From NCBI GenBank assembly GCA_026873275.1, contig JANTUC010000011.1:1655453-1719452 (forward strand): a stretch of 64,000 bases of DNA, given 5' to 3'. The position numbers and the translations under genes are program-made. The notes beneath the pieces were generated by a model that made no database searches, had not been told where the DNA came from, and worked only from the letters and a program-made list of their open reading frames with translations. This document shows, piece after piece, positions 44,716 to 56,900 of this stretch (positions are counted from its first letter, which is position 1; every line of letters begins with the position of its first letter). This DNA is from Pseudopithomyces maydicus. Taxonomy: Eukaryota > Ascomycota > Dothideomycetes > Pleosporales > Didymosphaeriaceae.

Positions 44716-45319
44716 GAACAGGTCACTATACCTCTTGGTGAGGTTGCGACGCCATCATAGAGTTCATAGAACGTAATACTGTTCTCAAAATCGCGAAGTT
44801 CAATCCGTCTACAAGGCAGAAAGGCTTATGCCTTCATATATGTTATCTCTTCTGATAGGTCAGGAAGGTAGGAAGTGACTCTTGATATAGTCTCTTTTAG
44901 ACACCATGATTACACGGTGTTTGGTAAACTCCAATAATAATAGTATTTAGGGCGGTGAAATTCCCAGCTGCTAGCAGCGTTATGATCTCTTCAACGGATA
45001 TGCAGCGTTTAGTGTACTAGTGTTTCGGTAGGACTGAATATAGCAGGATATCAAATATGACTATCAGATCGAATTTCTTTCACTAAAAGACACAGAAGCC
45101 CTTTCCTTAATACATAAGAGATGTAAACTTGTGCTCTCGTCTATTTTGACAGCCATGTAGAAAATGATGGGTAAAGCTGTTAGACCCAAGTGCCATGTTG
45201 TATCAATGCAATATCATAGAAATGTCTCAACACCTTTGAACTTGCGCATTTGTTAGATGTATTGTTGTGAATAAAGCTCAAAGTTCAACCTTCCCTTAAT
45301 GTCAACAAATTCAATATGA
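44716..45319. other. Convergent intergenic spacer
   Basis: Between two gene 3' ends; no coding signal seen. Confidence 0.45.
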
Positions 45320-46705
45320 TCACACCTGATCTTTTCCTTTCTTGAAGTCTTGGCTACTTCTACTGATAGTATAACCCTTTACTCTTTCATTTACAGTGTG
45401 TGCAATATTCTGGAGTCGGTTCTTCTCAATTTCCATCGTAGTCATATAATTCCGGCAGGACTCGACTTGCAACGCTCCCAAGAGTACGACTTTCAAGGTT
45501 TGGTGGAACAACCGCATGAAGTATACAGAGATGGGCTCAGCGCTGAGATGTTCACCCTCGTGACTGATTACACACGACTCTAGAGAGTCAAGAAGATCCG
45601 ATTTTTCTAGAAGCAGTTCAAGAGCCCCCTCCGAACACTGCACTTGAGCGACCTTGTGGAGGAAGGCAATAGTAGAGTTGGCTATCTTTATTAGCTCTGT
45701 CCGCATGTTAGGAGCAATCCTGCGGAAATCATGAGATGTAGATGGTTTGTCGTTCGAGTACTTTGAACAATCCAATGATGAGTCCGTGACACCGATGGTA
45801 GTTTTTTTGTTGCAGTATCTGTTGTTGGAGAGTCCGCAAATTCACATGGCGCAGCAAACATTTTGACAACAAAGACGTCGAGTAAAGGCAACTGCACATG
45901 ATTTGCTGGTGCAAGAACACCCGGTGCGTTAAAATAAGGCCTTGCTCGGTGCTCATGCATGATCTTGAGTCCTCCGAGTATGTGATGCGTCATCGCAACA
46001 TAGTTCATCCGTGCTTGCTCAATGCTGATCAGGATTTGACAACAGATGAGTGAGGAACCGGACATGTTTGCATCAGGGGCGAGAAGAATAGAAGCGAGGC
46101 CCCTGAGAGTTAGACTATATTGTTCAAGCCCAAAGTGATAGGTTGAAGTAAGCCGAGTATCCAACGCAGGGTTATTCACAACCGCTTCTAGATCGGTCCG
46201 GAAGGCTTTCAGAGATGACATTGCGTGCTGTACAATTGGACAAATCAGGCCAGCCTGGATGATTTGCTTGGATTCCTCTTTAAAGAGTATCTCTGCTCCA
46301 CATATGCTCTTAATGGACAAGTATCCATTGACAAGATCGATGTGCTGAGGCGTGACCGCATGAGAAGCAGAGAGAGCAGCGTTCGATGCACAGCTCCACA
46401 TAATCCTATCAGTACTGGCCTTCTTGAGCGACTCCTCGGTGAACAGGATAAATGGAGATTCATAGCCATCGCAAGTACGACCCGTGGTGATACATCTTTG
46501 GCAAGCTGGTTTGTTGAGGTCACATTTTATCTTCCTTTTTCTGTTACAAACTAAGTATTTGCTATTTCATGTTCCGCTCTGTATGGTTTGAAAACAAAGA
46601 TATGTTGGAGTCGCCCGCTTTTACTCACCTGCAGGTATTACACCCACTTCGCTCCTTTACCCTACGCCTAGTGCTGCGTTTGAGGACTAGGCTGGCGTCA
46701 ATCAT
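45320..46705 (-). CDS. Zn(II)2Cys6 transcription factor with fungal-specific domain, one frame break
   Basis: Exon 1 (46705-46629) ends inside the zinc cluster; an 88-base intron (46541-46628, GTGAGT..AACAG) joins GCNTC to RKRKIKCDLNKPACQRC and GRTCDGYE, completing six Cys. The rest of exon 2 is the helical regulatory domain (LRGLASILLAPDANM, MTHHILGGLKIMHEHRARPY). At the T7/A7 run 45802-45808 the frame slips by one lost base; the C-terminal part then continues (SLDCSKYSNDKPSTSHDFRR) to the stop at 45320. It may regulate neighbouring catabolic genes, as zinc-cluster proteins often do, but there is no direct evidence. Confidence 0.82.
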
Positions 46706-47120
46706 CGCTTCCGCGCACAAATCACGGATTGAGGCGATTATAGGGTTCCGATTTCAGCAGTCACGACGAAGAGAAAGACAAAATTCAGACTTTGGGAATG
46801 CTTTGTACAACGTAGTCAAGTGAAGCCAAGAACCCTTTGAGGCTGAGCGCTAGGCGAGTAAGCAAGTGTCGCCGCTAACCCAAATGGTGGTTTACAGCGA
46901 GCTGACCAATCACAGCGAGTTTGAGAAAAGCTTCATCATCCGTAACCCATATTAAATTATCTGGGTCATTATAAATCCACGTTTGATGTACGAGGCATCT
47001 CCGACGTGACTATATGAGTTGTACAGTAGGTTTCCGGTATATAATGCAGCCTAATGCCACCATCTCTTGCCATTCCAATATTCATCTGATTTTTAAATTA
47101 AATCATTTCATCACATCAAA
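46706..47120. other. Divergent promoter region between the regulator and GST genes
   Basis: No coding signal seen. The two genes share this 415-base spacer. Confidence 0.5.
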
Positions 47121-47867
47121 ATGCCGGCTTTCATTTTGCATGGGTTTAACGGCTCGACCAACGTTGATCGAATTCGCTTGACGCTGGCGGAAGGCGCTTT
47201 CACGGATTTCGAGTTCAAGACAGTCGATCTCCTGAAGGGGGAGCAAAAAGTAAGGCTATTTCGTTTTCCAGATGAAGGGTCTTGAATATGGCATTTTCTT
47301 ACTGGTCATTTCTGTGGAATCTGACTTTGGTCCTAGTCGGAAGAATATCTCAAATTGCACCCATGGGCCAAAGTCCCAGCCATAACCTATCCCAACGGGT
47401 TTACTCTCTATGAGAGCCAGGCTATCTGCAAATACATTGCTAAGAAGTACTGCTTTCCGCTCCTGCCATCCTCGTCCGACCTCGAGGCCTCGGCTATTTT
47501 TGACCAGGCAGCCTGCGTACTGGATGCGTACTTTACAGAACCCTCAGCAAAGATCTCCATCGAGAAGTTTGTGAAGCCGAATATGCTTCAGCTGCCTACG
47601 GACGAAGATGCTGTGTCTGAAGCAGTGAAATCACTTTCTGATTTCTTTGACGTGCAAGAACGTTTGTTGAAGAAGGGCGAGTACATGGCTGGGGTGCAAT
47701 TCAGTCTTGTGGACATCTACTACATCCCGGCCATCTTGAGATTGTTTATGCTTGGATATGAATATTTAGTGAGAGATCGCCCGTCCTTGAGCGCCTGGTG
47801 GGATCGCTGCATGGACCGACCAGCAGTGCAGGCATGGATGAGCGCGGGCAAGAAATCTAATGCTTAG
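47121..47867 (+). CDS. Glutathione S-transferase
   Basis: Cytosolic GST of 219 residues; conjugates glutathione to electrophiles. Exon 1 (47121-47249) gives the thioredoxin-fold start (MPAFILHGFNGSTNVDRIRL); an 87-base intron (GTAAGG..CCTAG) joins GEQK to SEEYLKLHPWAKVPA. The glutathione-binding cis-Pro and ESQAICKYIAKKY follow, then the helical domain with MAGVQFSLVDIYYIPAI, the usual N-capping region. The frame is intact. The gene is divergent from a zinc-cluster regulator and close to oxidative enzymes, which suits detoxification of their products. Confidence 0.9.
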
Positions 47868-49616
47868 TGATATAAATTTCAATCGAGATCTAGGCTTTCC
47901 AATCGAAATAAATTGTCACTTGTACCAAAATCTGTTTTCCCATCTTTATTCATGCACTCTCCCATGCAGAGTGATGTGAAGTCAACCAACAGCCACAATG
48001 GAGATTCATATTGAGAAAATAAAAAGATGATTGTTACAAGAGTGAAACCCTGGATATGAAACTTATATGTGGTAGAATAATGATGCCTCGACCTGTTTCT
48101 TTGCCTGGGAAACTTGGTTGAGGATTCGACAGGCAAATGTATACTCCGTTCGACGAGATCTCGATTACGGCAGCTTGCAACGTCATATTGCATGTTCTTG
48201 ACAATGAGCAACATGTAAATTTGTCTTAAAAGGGAAGGTGAACACAAGCGCATGCTTCACAGACTATTAACCTGGACTTCGCATCCTTGGTCCGGTCTGT
48301 ATAGTTGTCACGAATGTGGGAACCGATTTGGCCTAACGCCAAAGCTCTGTCAAGGAAATGCCGAAATTCATTCATGGCCACATAGATCCCTGTAGAGCTA
48401 AAACCTTTTACCAATCAAACCAGATTGGCAAGCGGGTAAAGTGGCGGGGCATGAGCATGATTCTGATGTGCTTTTACTGAATTTTGCGTTCATATCTTTT
48501 TCACGACCAAGACTCATCTAGCATCGGAAGGTTGAAGCACGAGTCAGAAAACTAGTCGCTTTGGATTAAAATAAACAGTGTCCAAGACACAAAATAATGG
48601 CAGTCGTCTCGTGTTATCTCGAGGTCTCTCTGACTACAGCACTATCACACAGTGCTGCAATAGCTGTATCGCGGAGACGGTCGAACGGCTAGGAACCATT
48701 CGCAGCGCAGCGCTAATGATACATACGAGATGATAGTCTCAGTAGCACGGAATAGGCGAAAATACCAGGATACCTCCAACTCATTTGCTGAAGCTATAAA
48801 TGTACTTCAAGAGCGCGAGGGCCGCCACAGCGCTAATCCATAGACTTCCCTAACATTAAAGTACCTTATTAGTCAGTTTGAGATCTTGCATAATGTCTCA
48901 GGAAAGTAAATTATAAAGACCTAGACGCCACTAATAACATTGCGTACAGTAAGCTTGCTCAGCACTATGCAAAACTTGACGACCCGCCTAGCTACTACAC
49001 TGTTATGACACTACGCCCACACTACCAGCAGCACTTTCGAGGTCTCTATAAGTCATCCGGCATCTATGCTAAGACCTGTTATGGCGCTTACTATCGCGAC
49101 GATTCGGTTCACAATGAACACTGGGCATGTCTACACATGTGGAAGTGCCGAAACAGCGCATAAGGTATCCGCGATTAGTTGTGTATTAGGCCAGTATACC
49201 TAGAACTCCCTTCAGTGCACGCAAAAGGTCAATACTTTCAACAAGGAAGTGTGCATTTATTGGTTTTATTCTAAATGCCCAGAACTAAAAAGAATGAAAG
49301 CATATAGCTTATACAAGATGGCCTGGACCATAACCAGTGGATGCAGGAAAGACAAACTCAACCGTAGTGACTGTGAAGACCATGAATCCCCTGGGTATAA
49401 ATGAGTGGATAGGGAGGAATCTATGCAAAAAGCCAAAGTAAGAGGCGACAGTGCTGGTTGTGCGAAGGTTGACGGTAATGGCAGTGGTCTGTACGGTGAT
49501 TTCTTCATTCTAGCTTTGGTGCCCGAGACCGTCCAAAGTTCCTGAAAAGTATCCAATGGAAAGCCAAGGCGAGCGTTGTGGGCTCTGCAGCGTGTATGTG
49601 ACTCTGGGGAAAGAGT
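47868..49616. other. Gene-poor region with transposase relic
   Basis: Apart from the hAT relic at 48912-49163, nothing recognisable. Confidence 0.45.
48912..49163 (+). pseudogene. hAT-family transposase C-terminal fragment
   Basis: An open stretch reads YSKLAQHYAKLDDPPSYYTV and then MTLRPHYQQHF, matching the L-D-x-x-P-x-Y-Y...L-x-P-x-Y pattern found in the C-terminal part of fungal hAT transposases. It ends at a stop after a Cys/Trp-rich stretch, and no dimerisation domain or terminal repeats are seen. It is a relic of an old element, not obviously RIP-damaged. Confidence 0.55.
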
Positions 49617-50115
49617 TTATGGAAGACTGCATTGGTAATTTCCGCAATCGTAGTTGTCCCAGAGGCAAATGTAGACTTGGGTCTGGCCTTCGGCATTGGT
49701 AGACTGCCTGCGCGCTTTCTGTTCAAGTGCACCAGCTGCATAGTGCGAAGAAAGAATCGTGTTAGCGTATGAGCAAAAAAAGGGAGCAATTGATGGGCGG
49801 AATGGATTATGGTGCCTAGTGCTCCGGTCACAAAAATAAGGACTCACAGTTTCCATTCGGATACACAACAGTGCCCCCCTCGTTGTCGTTGCCTAGAGTC
49901 ACCCAATAGTGGTTGGCACCGAAATAATTCTTGCCGCCTGCTAGATTGGGTCCTTGAGGTAAATTCAATGCAGAGACGCTGTCCTGGTCCCAAAGTTTGA
50001 CTTCTCGCGTCCTTTCTGTCTGGCTTTGCCAAACTTCGTTCACTAGAATACGAGTACAAGCTTGAGCCGTGGCAGCGAGTAACCCACTAGATGCGACGGT
50101 AGTAGCAAACTTCAT
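49617..50115 (-). CDS. Small secreted protein, effector-like
   Basis: About 128 residues in two exons, 50115-49848 and 49735-49617; the 112-base intron (GTGAGT..ATGCAG) keeps the frame. The start MKFATTVASSGLLAATAQAC is a good signal peptide; an in-frame Met 16 codons upstream would spoil it. The mature part has LWDQDSVSALNLPQGPNL, GGKNYFGANHYWVTLGNDN and a short C-terminal exon with three Cys (VYICLWDNYDCGNYQC). Size, secretion signal and Cys content fit a candidate effector or cell-wall protein. No family recognised. Confidence 0.68.
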
Positions 50116-51250
50116 GGTGCTTATCGAGACTTTCGGGTAGTTGTGAAGGGACTTAATACTGAACAAGTGGGAGATTGTTGGGTTCTTTCAAAATGAACCA
50201 GTGAATGAATCTGCGTTTGGGTGATGAGTATACAAGAGAAGGAGAGGAATTAGCTCTCCCTTTATACATCTGTTCTAGTTCAGTAGCGCTCTAAACCAGA
50301 ATTATGAAATTTATCAGTTCATCCTGATGTTCGCGCACGGAGTACCGCCTGGTCACTATTGTGACTCAGTTTCTCATATGCCACCAGGTTCAACATGAAG
50401 CTGAGACAGGACGGTGACGTATCTTTTTATTCAAAACAGGCAAGGAGCTGAATGCAGCATGCGTACTATTCAGTACAAGCCGCGAAAAGATAACAAAATG
50501 TTGACTGCGCCTTGCACGGCGAGCGTTGATCATTGATGAGAGTGTCTCAATCAGACCATGATAAGCGCCGATGAGCGGAATTCCGCTCATGATGATGGTA
50601 TGCCTACTTCTAATAAGCTCGTCACAGACACATCTAAATCACAAAATTGTCGCATGAGAAGTCTAGCGTATTCTGAAAAGTTGTGCTGCATTAGGAACAT
50701 CTTTACAGACCCCCGGTTTCTGACGGCGTGATGCAGCGTTGGGACTACCTCTTGCTCACTATGTATAGTCACATTTGGTAAAGAGAAGGCACCTTTCGAA
50801 ATTTTGCAACAATATTATAAATGTAAGTCTTGACTAATAAGCCTTTGAGGGGCTGTGTTCATAAACGAGCAAAAGATACGCCGAACGCATTGTGTGTCAC
50901 AGAGAGCCCATGCCCAAGATGTTTCTACTTCGATTGTTAGAGCGACAAGAGGAATTGGATCTATTTTCACGTACAGGGCGTTTTCAGGAGTCCAGTAATC
51001 CTAAGAGTAGGGCGTTTCTTGGAGCAGGGCGTTCTCTGGGTCAGGGCGTTTTCAGGTGCAGAACTACGTCATACCAGGTGTGCGAGGAGAACACCACGTC
51101 TTCCACAACGACTTTTCACTCCATCATGTAGCGCAGCAGTACGGGCGCTCCTGCTCGTATTTACCAAACTTTCTTATTTGATTCATCTAACTGTGAAAAT
51201 ATAGATCTGTTTGCATCCTTCAAGATGTACGACCACACGATCGGCTTTCC

Positions 51251-52060
51251 TTAGCAGAGGTTACAACCCTGCTGCGCGATCTCACAGTTAGGCCGCAAAT
51301 AAGGCCGGAATTCCAAACTCCTAAAATCCTTTGCAAGCATTCGGATCCGAACTTTACCTAAAACCGCAATGATCGCATCATATTTGCCACTTGTAAAGCC
51401 TTGCTTAAAGAAATTATGATCAATATCAAAAGTATTGAAACGCGAGCGGCCAGAGTTGTGTTTGCCGAATACCTTCTGCATTTCCTCGAAGATATATCGA
51501 TGAACCCATGCCATTATACCTAGATGTATTGCCCTGGGTTCGCCCCTCGGTGAGAAATTGTTCGAGCATGATTATGGTACCACTGCTGGTGACGGCAGCC
51601 ACTTCAAATATGTCAATGCCAGGATCCCTATGCGCCAGCAGTCCAACGTACTCGGCTAGCCGGTACACAAAGAAGACCATACATACCCCACCTTAAACTT
51701 TGTGGACGATAGTTTGGTTAAATAAGAAATCTAGCGTGTCTACCTCCCCTCGCAATATATGCGAGAGCTCCCGGCCGAATTGCACATGCGCATCCAGTGC
51801 AGACAGAGTCCCAGCTGAATCTTCTAGAATTGCATAAGTTGTTTGGCCGCCTTGGTCAAAGAATAATCACTATTCTTTGTCTTTGCTTGTATGATGCGCG
51901 CTGATACTATGGATCAATTCGCCTGCCCAGCGGATATACTTCTGTAGATGCCGTGAGAAGGGCACAAATCTATCTTTAGAAAGGCTTTGGATAACCCTGC
52001 ATGGAAACTAGCATCAGAGGGTTTGATCGATCGTGCGGACTGGGGCCTTGATGTTTTTCG
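51251..52060 (-). pseudogene. Decayed polyketide synthase C-methyltransferase domain fragment
   Basis: On the minus strand, pieces in several frames and separated by stops match the order of a reducing PKS methyltransferase domain: FSRHLQKYIRWAGELI (about 51990), GRELSHILRGEVDTLDFLFN (about 51740), RLAEYVGLLAHRDPGIDIFE, then FDIDHNFFKQGFTSGKYDAI. The last is the D-I-E-x(5)-Q-G-F...Y-D-x-I-I-A block. The SAM-binding loop reads EVAAVTSSGT where EVGAGTGGAT-like sequence is usual. No ketosynthase or other PKS domains are present nearby, so it is a fragment. Confidence 0.6.
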
Positions 52061-52317
52061 TGACCTTGGCGCAATGTAGCGATAACCGATTGAGACTTAG
52101 TAGCCCGCAATCAGGCTGCCAATTGATCTGATAGCATAGACGTTTTTTGGTTCCTTTATTTCCTCCAGGAGGAAACGGCTTCTGTTAGTTTTCACAACTG
52201 TCAGACAGCAGTGATTTTATTGCGACTAGGTATCTTTGGACAAGAAGCTGACCATCAAGTTCCTCTATGCAGGCCTGGGAGAACTCGCCGTATCATAGCG
52301 TGGGATACGTACAGTCT

Positions 52318-52450
52318 TCAATTGACGTCGTTCGAACCTGTACAGTTTATACCGACTCCAGCCACTAAGGGCAAACTAGACATAATAAGTCCAACAGTGA
52401 TAAGGGCAAGATAAAACACTAACCAGGAGACGGCGAATGAAAATTGATGA
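52318..52450 (-). repeat. Copy D of the dispersed C-terminal coding relic
   Basis: Minus strand: VFYLALITVGLIMSSLPLVA followed by GVGINCTGSNDVN and a stop. It aligns with copy B over at least 130 bases, including the hydrophobic segment. The upstream frame is broken. Confidence 0.55.
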
Positions 52451-52795
52451 CGGCGCGGTGAGTGGGATACGTATATAGTATTGGAAACTATCTTCGACAG
52501 GACTCACAGTTTTGAGGACCGGTCACCCCAATGCCTTATGAGGTCTGACCTCAATGTGGTAAGACTACTGCTTCTCTATCGGTACGGCGGCGCTCGGTGA
52601 ATTACCATTGGCTGCACTCGGATGCCGGACTGTTGCTGTGCCGCACGCCTGCATCGCTCGTTCATCTGCAACCTCGACGCGTAGATTTGTTCACATCTAT
52701 ACTCATGATCTTCAAGGTGGAGAAAATTGTCTTACGAGGCTCTGCCCAACGTTGCATATCAAATCCAAAGATCAAATCAATCAAGCGGTCCCGCC

Positions 52796-53913
52796 ATGGC
52801 AGCAGCACTATCTAGATATCCGCTTAAAGCAGCGGTCACATTTGCTTTCATCTTATGCACACCTAGCTACCTGGCTCTCATCGCGGTTCTTAACCTTCCG
52901 ATAAGTCGTCGCCCCAACCGCGAATGGAGTCTCAGAACCGCAATCGGCCGCGCGTGGCTCAAGGTGTTCTATCGATTTGCTACGAAAATTCGCTTGCAAC
53001 AATTTCATGCAAACCCCAAGAAGCTTGGAGACCGTTATGTTCTAGTCCAACCCGGCGAGGCCAAACTGTATCAAGGCATTCTTGAACACCCCACGATTCA
53101 TGCGAAACCTGTGCCAGCTGTATGGTTCCCAAAGGCCTTGGAGGAGGACAACAAGAACCAGACTATAGTTGTCATTCTTTTCCAGGGAGGTGCTTTTGTC
53201 ACAGGTACAGATCCCGAAGAGACGGGACAGTTACCATCGAGGATCTTCGGCGACAAACTTGGGGCTACTACCTTCTATGCTCAGTATCGACTTTCCAGAG
53301 ATGAGCGGACTCGCTTTCCAGCCGCTATTCAGGACGTTGTCACATTCTACCAATACCTCCTCAGCCAAAGGGGGGGGTCAGCGCTGACAATGTCGTTCTA
53401 TCTGGAGATTCAGCCGGTGGTCATCTTGTCCTTGCCTTTCTCCGATACCTCCATGATCACAAAGACATGCTCCCTAGCCCACGAGGGGCCATGATTTGGT
53501 CGCCGTGGATCGAAATAACGGACGAGGCCATCGAGAGATACAAATCCAGCCCACAGCTTCGTACCGACTTCTTACCTTTGACATTGATGCAGTGGGGCAA
53601 GGACGCCTACCTCCCTGCTGGTGGTGCCACCTCCGAGTCTGATCGATACACGTCGATGCTAAACCACCCTTTCCGAAGTAACACGCCCATATTCATGAAC
53701 GCTGGCACAGCAGAGCTACTACATGAGGAGATTAGAGAATTTTCAGATAGAATGAAGGCAGTACCTGGCAACCAGATTTGCTTTCATGAGACGCCACATG
53801 CACCGCACGATATTATCGTCGCTGGCGGGTACACCGGGTTTGTCAAGCAAGCGGAAGAAGCTGCCGAGGTTGTGCGCGCCTTTTTAAAGATTGACACGCA
53901 CAAAACACTGTAA
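52796..53913 (+). CDS. Alpha/beta-hydrolase (esterase/lipase-like), one frame break
   Basis: Member of the alpha/beta-hydrolase-3 (HSL-like) group. The start at 52796 gives a hydrophobic N-terminal segment (AAVTFAFILCTPSYLALIAV), probably a membrane anchor. The core shows VVILFQGGAFVTG (the GGxF oxyanion-hole region) and YRLSRDERTRFPAAIQDVV. The frame slips at the G8 run 53370-53377; with one more G it reads SADNVVLSGDSAGGHLVLAF, the nucleophile elbow GDSAGG, and runs on through SPWIEITDEAI, a charge-relay region around FMNAGTAELLHEEI and the catalytic His in HAPHDIIV to 53913. The substrate is unknown; relatives act on short esters or sterol-type esters. Confidence 0.84.
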
Positions 53914-56900
53914 AAAAGGAAATTGTCTTTGAGGTAGTAATCTGAATAGTGAATGATATCTGTGGGATTATTTTTCTTGAGTACGGACTTTATCTACAAT
54001 GAGACAAAACTCATTAGGAGATGGGACACGGAGCGCGCCGCGGGGAGATCACCTTTGTACGGGGTTTGTGAGAAAGGGAAATGTGAATCTCAAACTCGAT
54101 CTATGAAGCTCTTTACCAGTGAGCTGCCTGTGCGTAACCACTGGCTTTCGCTCGGCAGATCCACCAATTGTCTTTCATGGGTGCTGTGCCACTCGCTACG
54201 ACGCTTGATGTCAGTAATGTAAAGGCGAAGCTGATCTATATAGGAAGATATGTCCTGAATGGGCAAATTAAGAGTCAGAGTCGCCGTCTTCCACTCAATC
54301 ATGCTCCAATTCATCTAGCTCATGCTTCTTCCAGAAATCATCCAAAGTCTTCCTGGAGCTCTTAAGCTGACTTTTCGATACATGATCAGGTGTGGCCTTG
54401 CCAATTATCTTTCAGAGTATGTCGCGATATGTCTTAGACGATTTGGACAGTTCCTTAAGTCTGGTTAGATGTGCGGCGAGCTGGGAAGAACCGGTCAGGT
54501 TGTTGAGCGAGCATAATTGCGAATCTAAGCTAAAACCTCTCAGCTTTCCGCAAATAGTGTCGAGATACGGCACAGTCTTGGTAAATCTGGTTGCTGAGCC
54601 GCCAATCTCACTACTCTTTGAGATCAAGGCGTGCCAGGGAACCGGGTTTCTTTGGGGCGTTGATTCATGTCACTGGATTTTGTGCAGAGCGAACAATTTA
54701 GAGGCGCGAAGAAGAGGGAAGCTCGTCCTAGTAAATTATCGTTTCTGGATGTTCGATCGCAGGGTGTCAGTTGGACCCAGTGCAGATGGGTGGATTTCTT
54801 TGGAATCTGGGAACCGAGTGTCTCACGTGAGCTAAGCGCGCCCGGGCTGCTGCCTTGAGGTCGCCCACGCTGGGCGACTATCAATTCGGAGCACACAGAG
54901 TACCATCAACAGTTGAATGAGGGCGACTGAAACCCAACGGTGCCGCGACGGATACTTGTAGGAACACTTTGTAATGGTAGTAGTGACCCACGACGTAGAT
55001 CCCCACAGCCGAATCGTCATTACGCACGTAACACTAGTGAAAATCCGCACTGCGATTGTGGGCATGAAAGTTTGCAGCGCTTCTAGACTACTGACACACC
55101 TAACCCTAACCGCATAGGTGCCGCGACTTCTGGAGCGACGCAGCCGACCATGCCTGCTCGCGCCACTCGGGGCAACGGCCCGGGCGGGAACAGGCGCGAC
55201 ACCAACGCACTCCCTTGTTACCACGACCGAATTACCACCTGGGTTAGTGTGTGAAGTCGTCGACAGCCTTCATAGTGAAGTAGCGCGAAGACTCATGACA
55301 AGGGGTGTGTCTGGGTTCGGAGCGACCCTATCAGAAGTTTCGGCTGACATTTTGGTAGCTCATCGTTAGCACACCGATTCACTTCGCTATGAACGAGGCT
55401 ACATATGAATACCCCTAGCTTGTCTGGTACAATCCTGTCCGATAAGGCGCGTGATGTAAATTAACGCCGACACAACTTTTCGATGCAGTACCGTTCGGCT
55501 GGGAGGTCGGACAGCTAGAGCTGAAATATCGAGGCTCCTTTCACGGATGCCGAAAGAGTTTCCAGGGAACGCAGTTATTCCTGCGATATTCTTGGCGGAG
55601 GAGCGCGCGTCAGAGGCATACTTCTCTATGTTGTAGCCTTTTCGACACACCCCATGTGCCTTATTCTGAAGGACATCTGACATCTGAGGCACCCGGCTAA
55701 TGCCCTGATGCTGCATGCTCATCGAGTTCAGTTTCACGGCGTACGACTTTTAATCGGCTTTAGAGAGTCTTCACAGTGAAAACGAGATGCTGGCTTTTGC
55801 GTGTCCTGTTCCCAGACCCTTCCGTGCCAAGGAGTTTGCATTCAAGCGAGAGCTTAAGTCGACTGATCACCTGCGATCCACGGCTGTCGAAGTCTGGAGA
55901 CTGATGGAAGAGAGCGACATTATCGCACAGTGTCCAACAAGCCACACCTTTGTGGAAGAGCTTTACCTTGCCAGTGATCCCGTTTGAAATTCTATCAGAG
56001 TTCCGAGAGTTCAGGCCACAAGCAGATCAGGATCCCTATGTAGCTAATTTGGTTGCGCTAAGATATTCCCTCACTCCTGTGAACTTAAACGACACATAGT
56101 GGTATATATGCGGAAGGACGCCTATGCACATCGATCGAGTCTCTGCGTAAAGAGATTTTTCGACCTGAACGCTCTCTTTCCGCATAGAAAATCGAGTGTG
56201 GATGAAATTATGGCTGATAATGTTCTAGTTAGCAGATTTGAACGTGGGAGTAAGCTTATTCGAACTGCTGACACATGCTGTGTGATCCAATAGATCTTTG
56301 CCTCTACCTGCACAGACCATCCACCGAGTACAAAAAGGCTCGCTCCTTCAATAATAATGATTCACCTGTTCCCTCTACTGTTTAGATCGCGTACCGTTGC
56401 TATCGTAAGCGCGATTAACGTCTGGGATGTCACACGTTGGATGTTGTGATATGGCTTGCAGAGGCTCCTCAAGATCTCAGTCTGGACCCTTAAGTGAGCT
56501 CGGACGGCTCGTATCTTCCATCGAATCAGAGTTGGGGCCCATGTATGATGGGACCTAGTCCCAGAATTGTTCCATATCTTACACGACGGACCTTTGAGTA
56601 AGCGTGGAGGATTCGCGATACCCTTGACATCTCGTGTCGCCCCTGACGCTAGCGACCCAGCACCACAAATGATATCGTGAAAATGCTAAGATCTGTGAAG
56701 AGCTTGGATCCCAGGGTAAGCATGAGCGGCGCGTGTGACCCTAGTCGGGAACGAGATCGCGAGTATTGCCACTAATGTTGCCAACAACACATCCCAAAGA
56801 CAAATACAAGCCGCGTGTGATAGGATCTAGCTCCGGAGCTTCAGGATTCCTTTTTCGCATAGATGCACTGACCAAAGTACTTTGATAGTTTACAGGTGAT

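Larger units (their letters stand above)
50116..52795. other. Gene-poor region with decayed sequences
   Basis: It contains the polyketide synthase relic and relic copy D. Between 50200 and 51200 I see no gene. Confidence 0.45.

Noticed and set aside
54392..54835. Plus-strand open frame of 147 codons
   Set aside because: No recognisable features, and the antisense strand here carries more ordered helical pieces; left unassigned.
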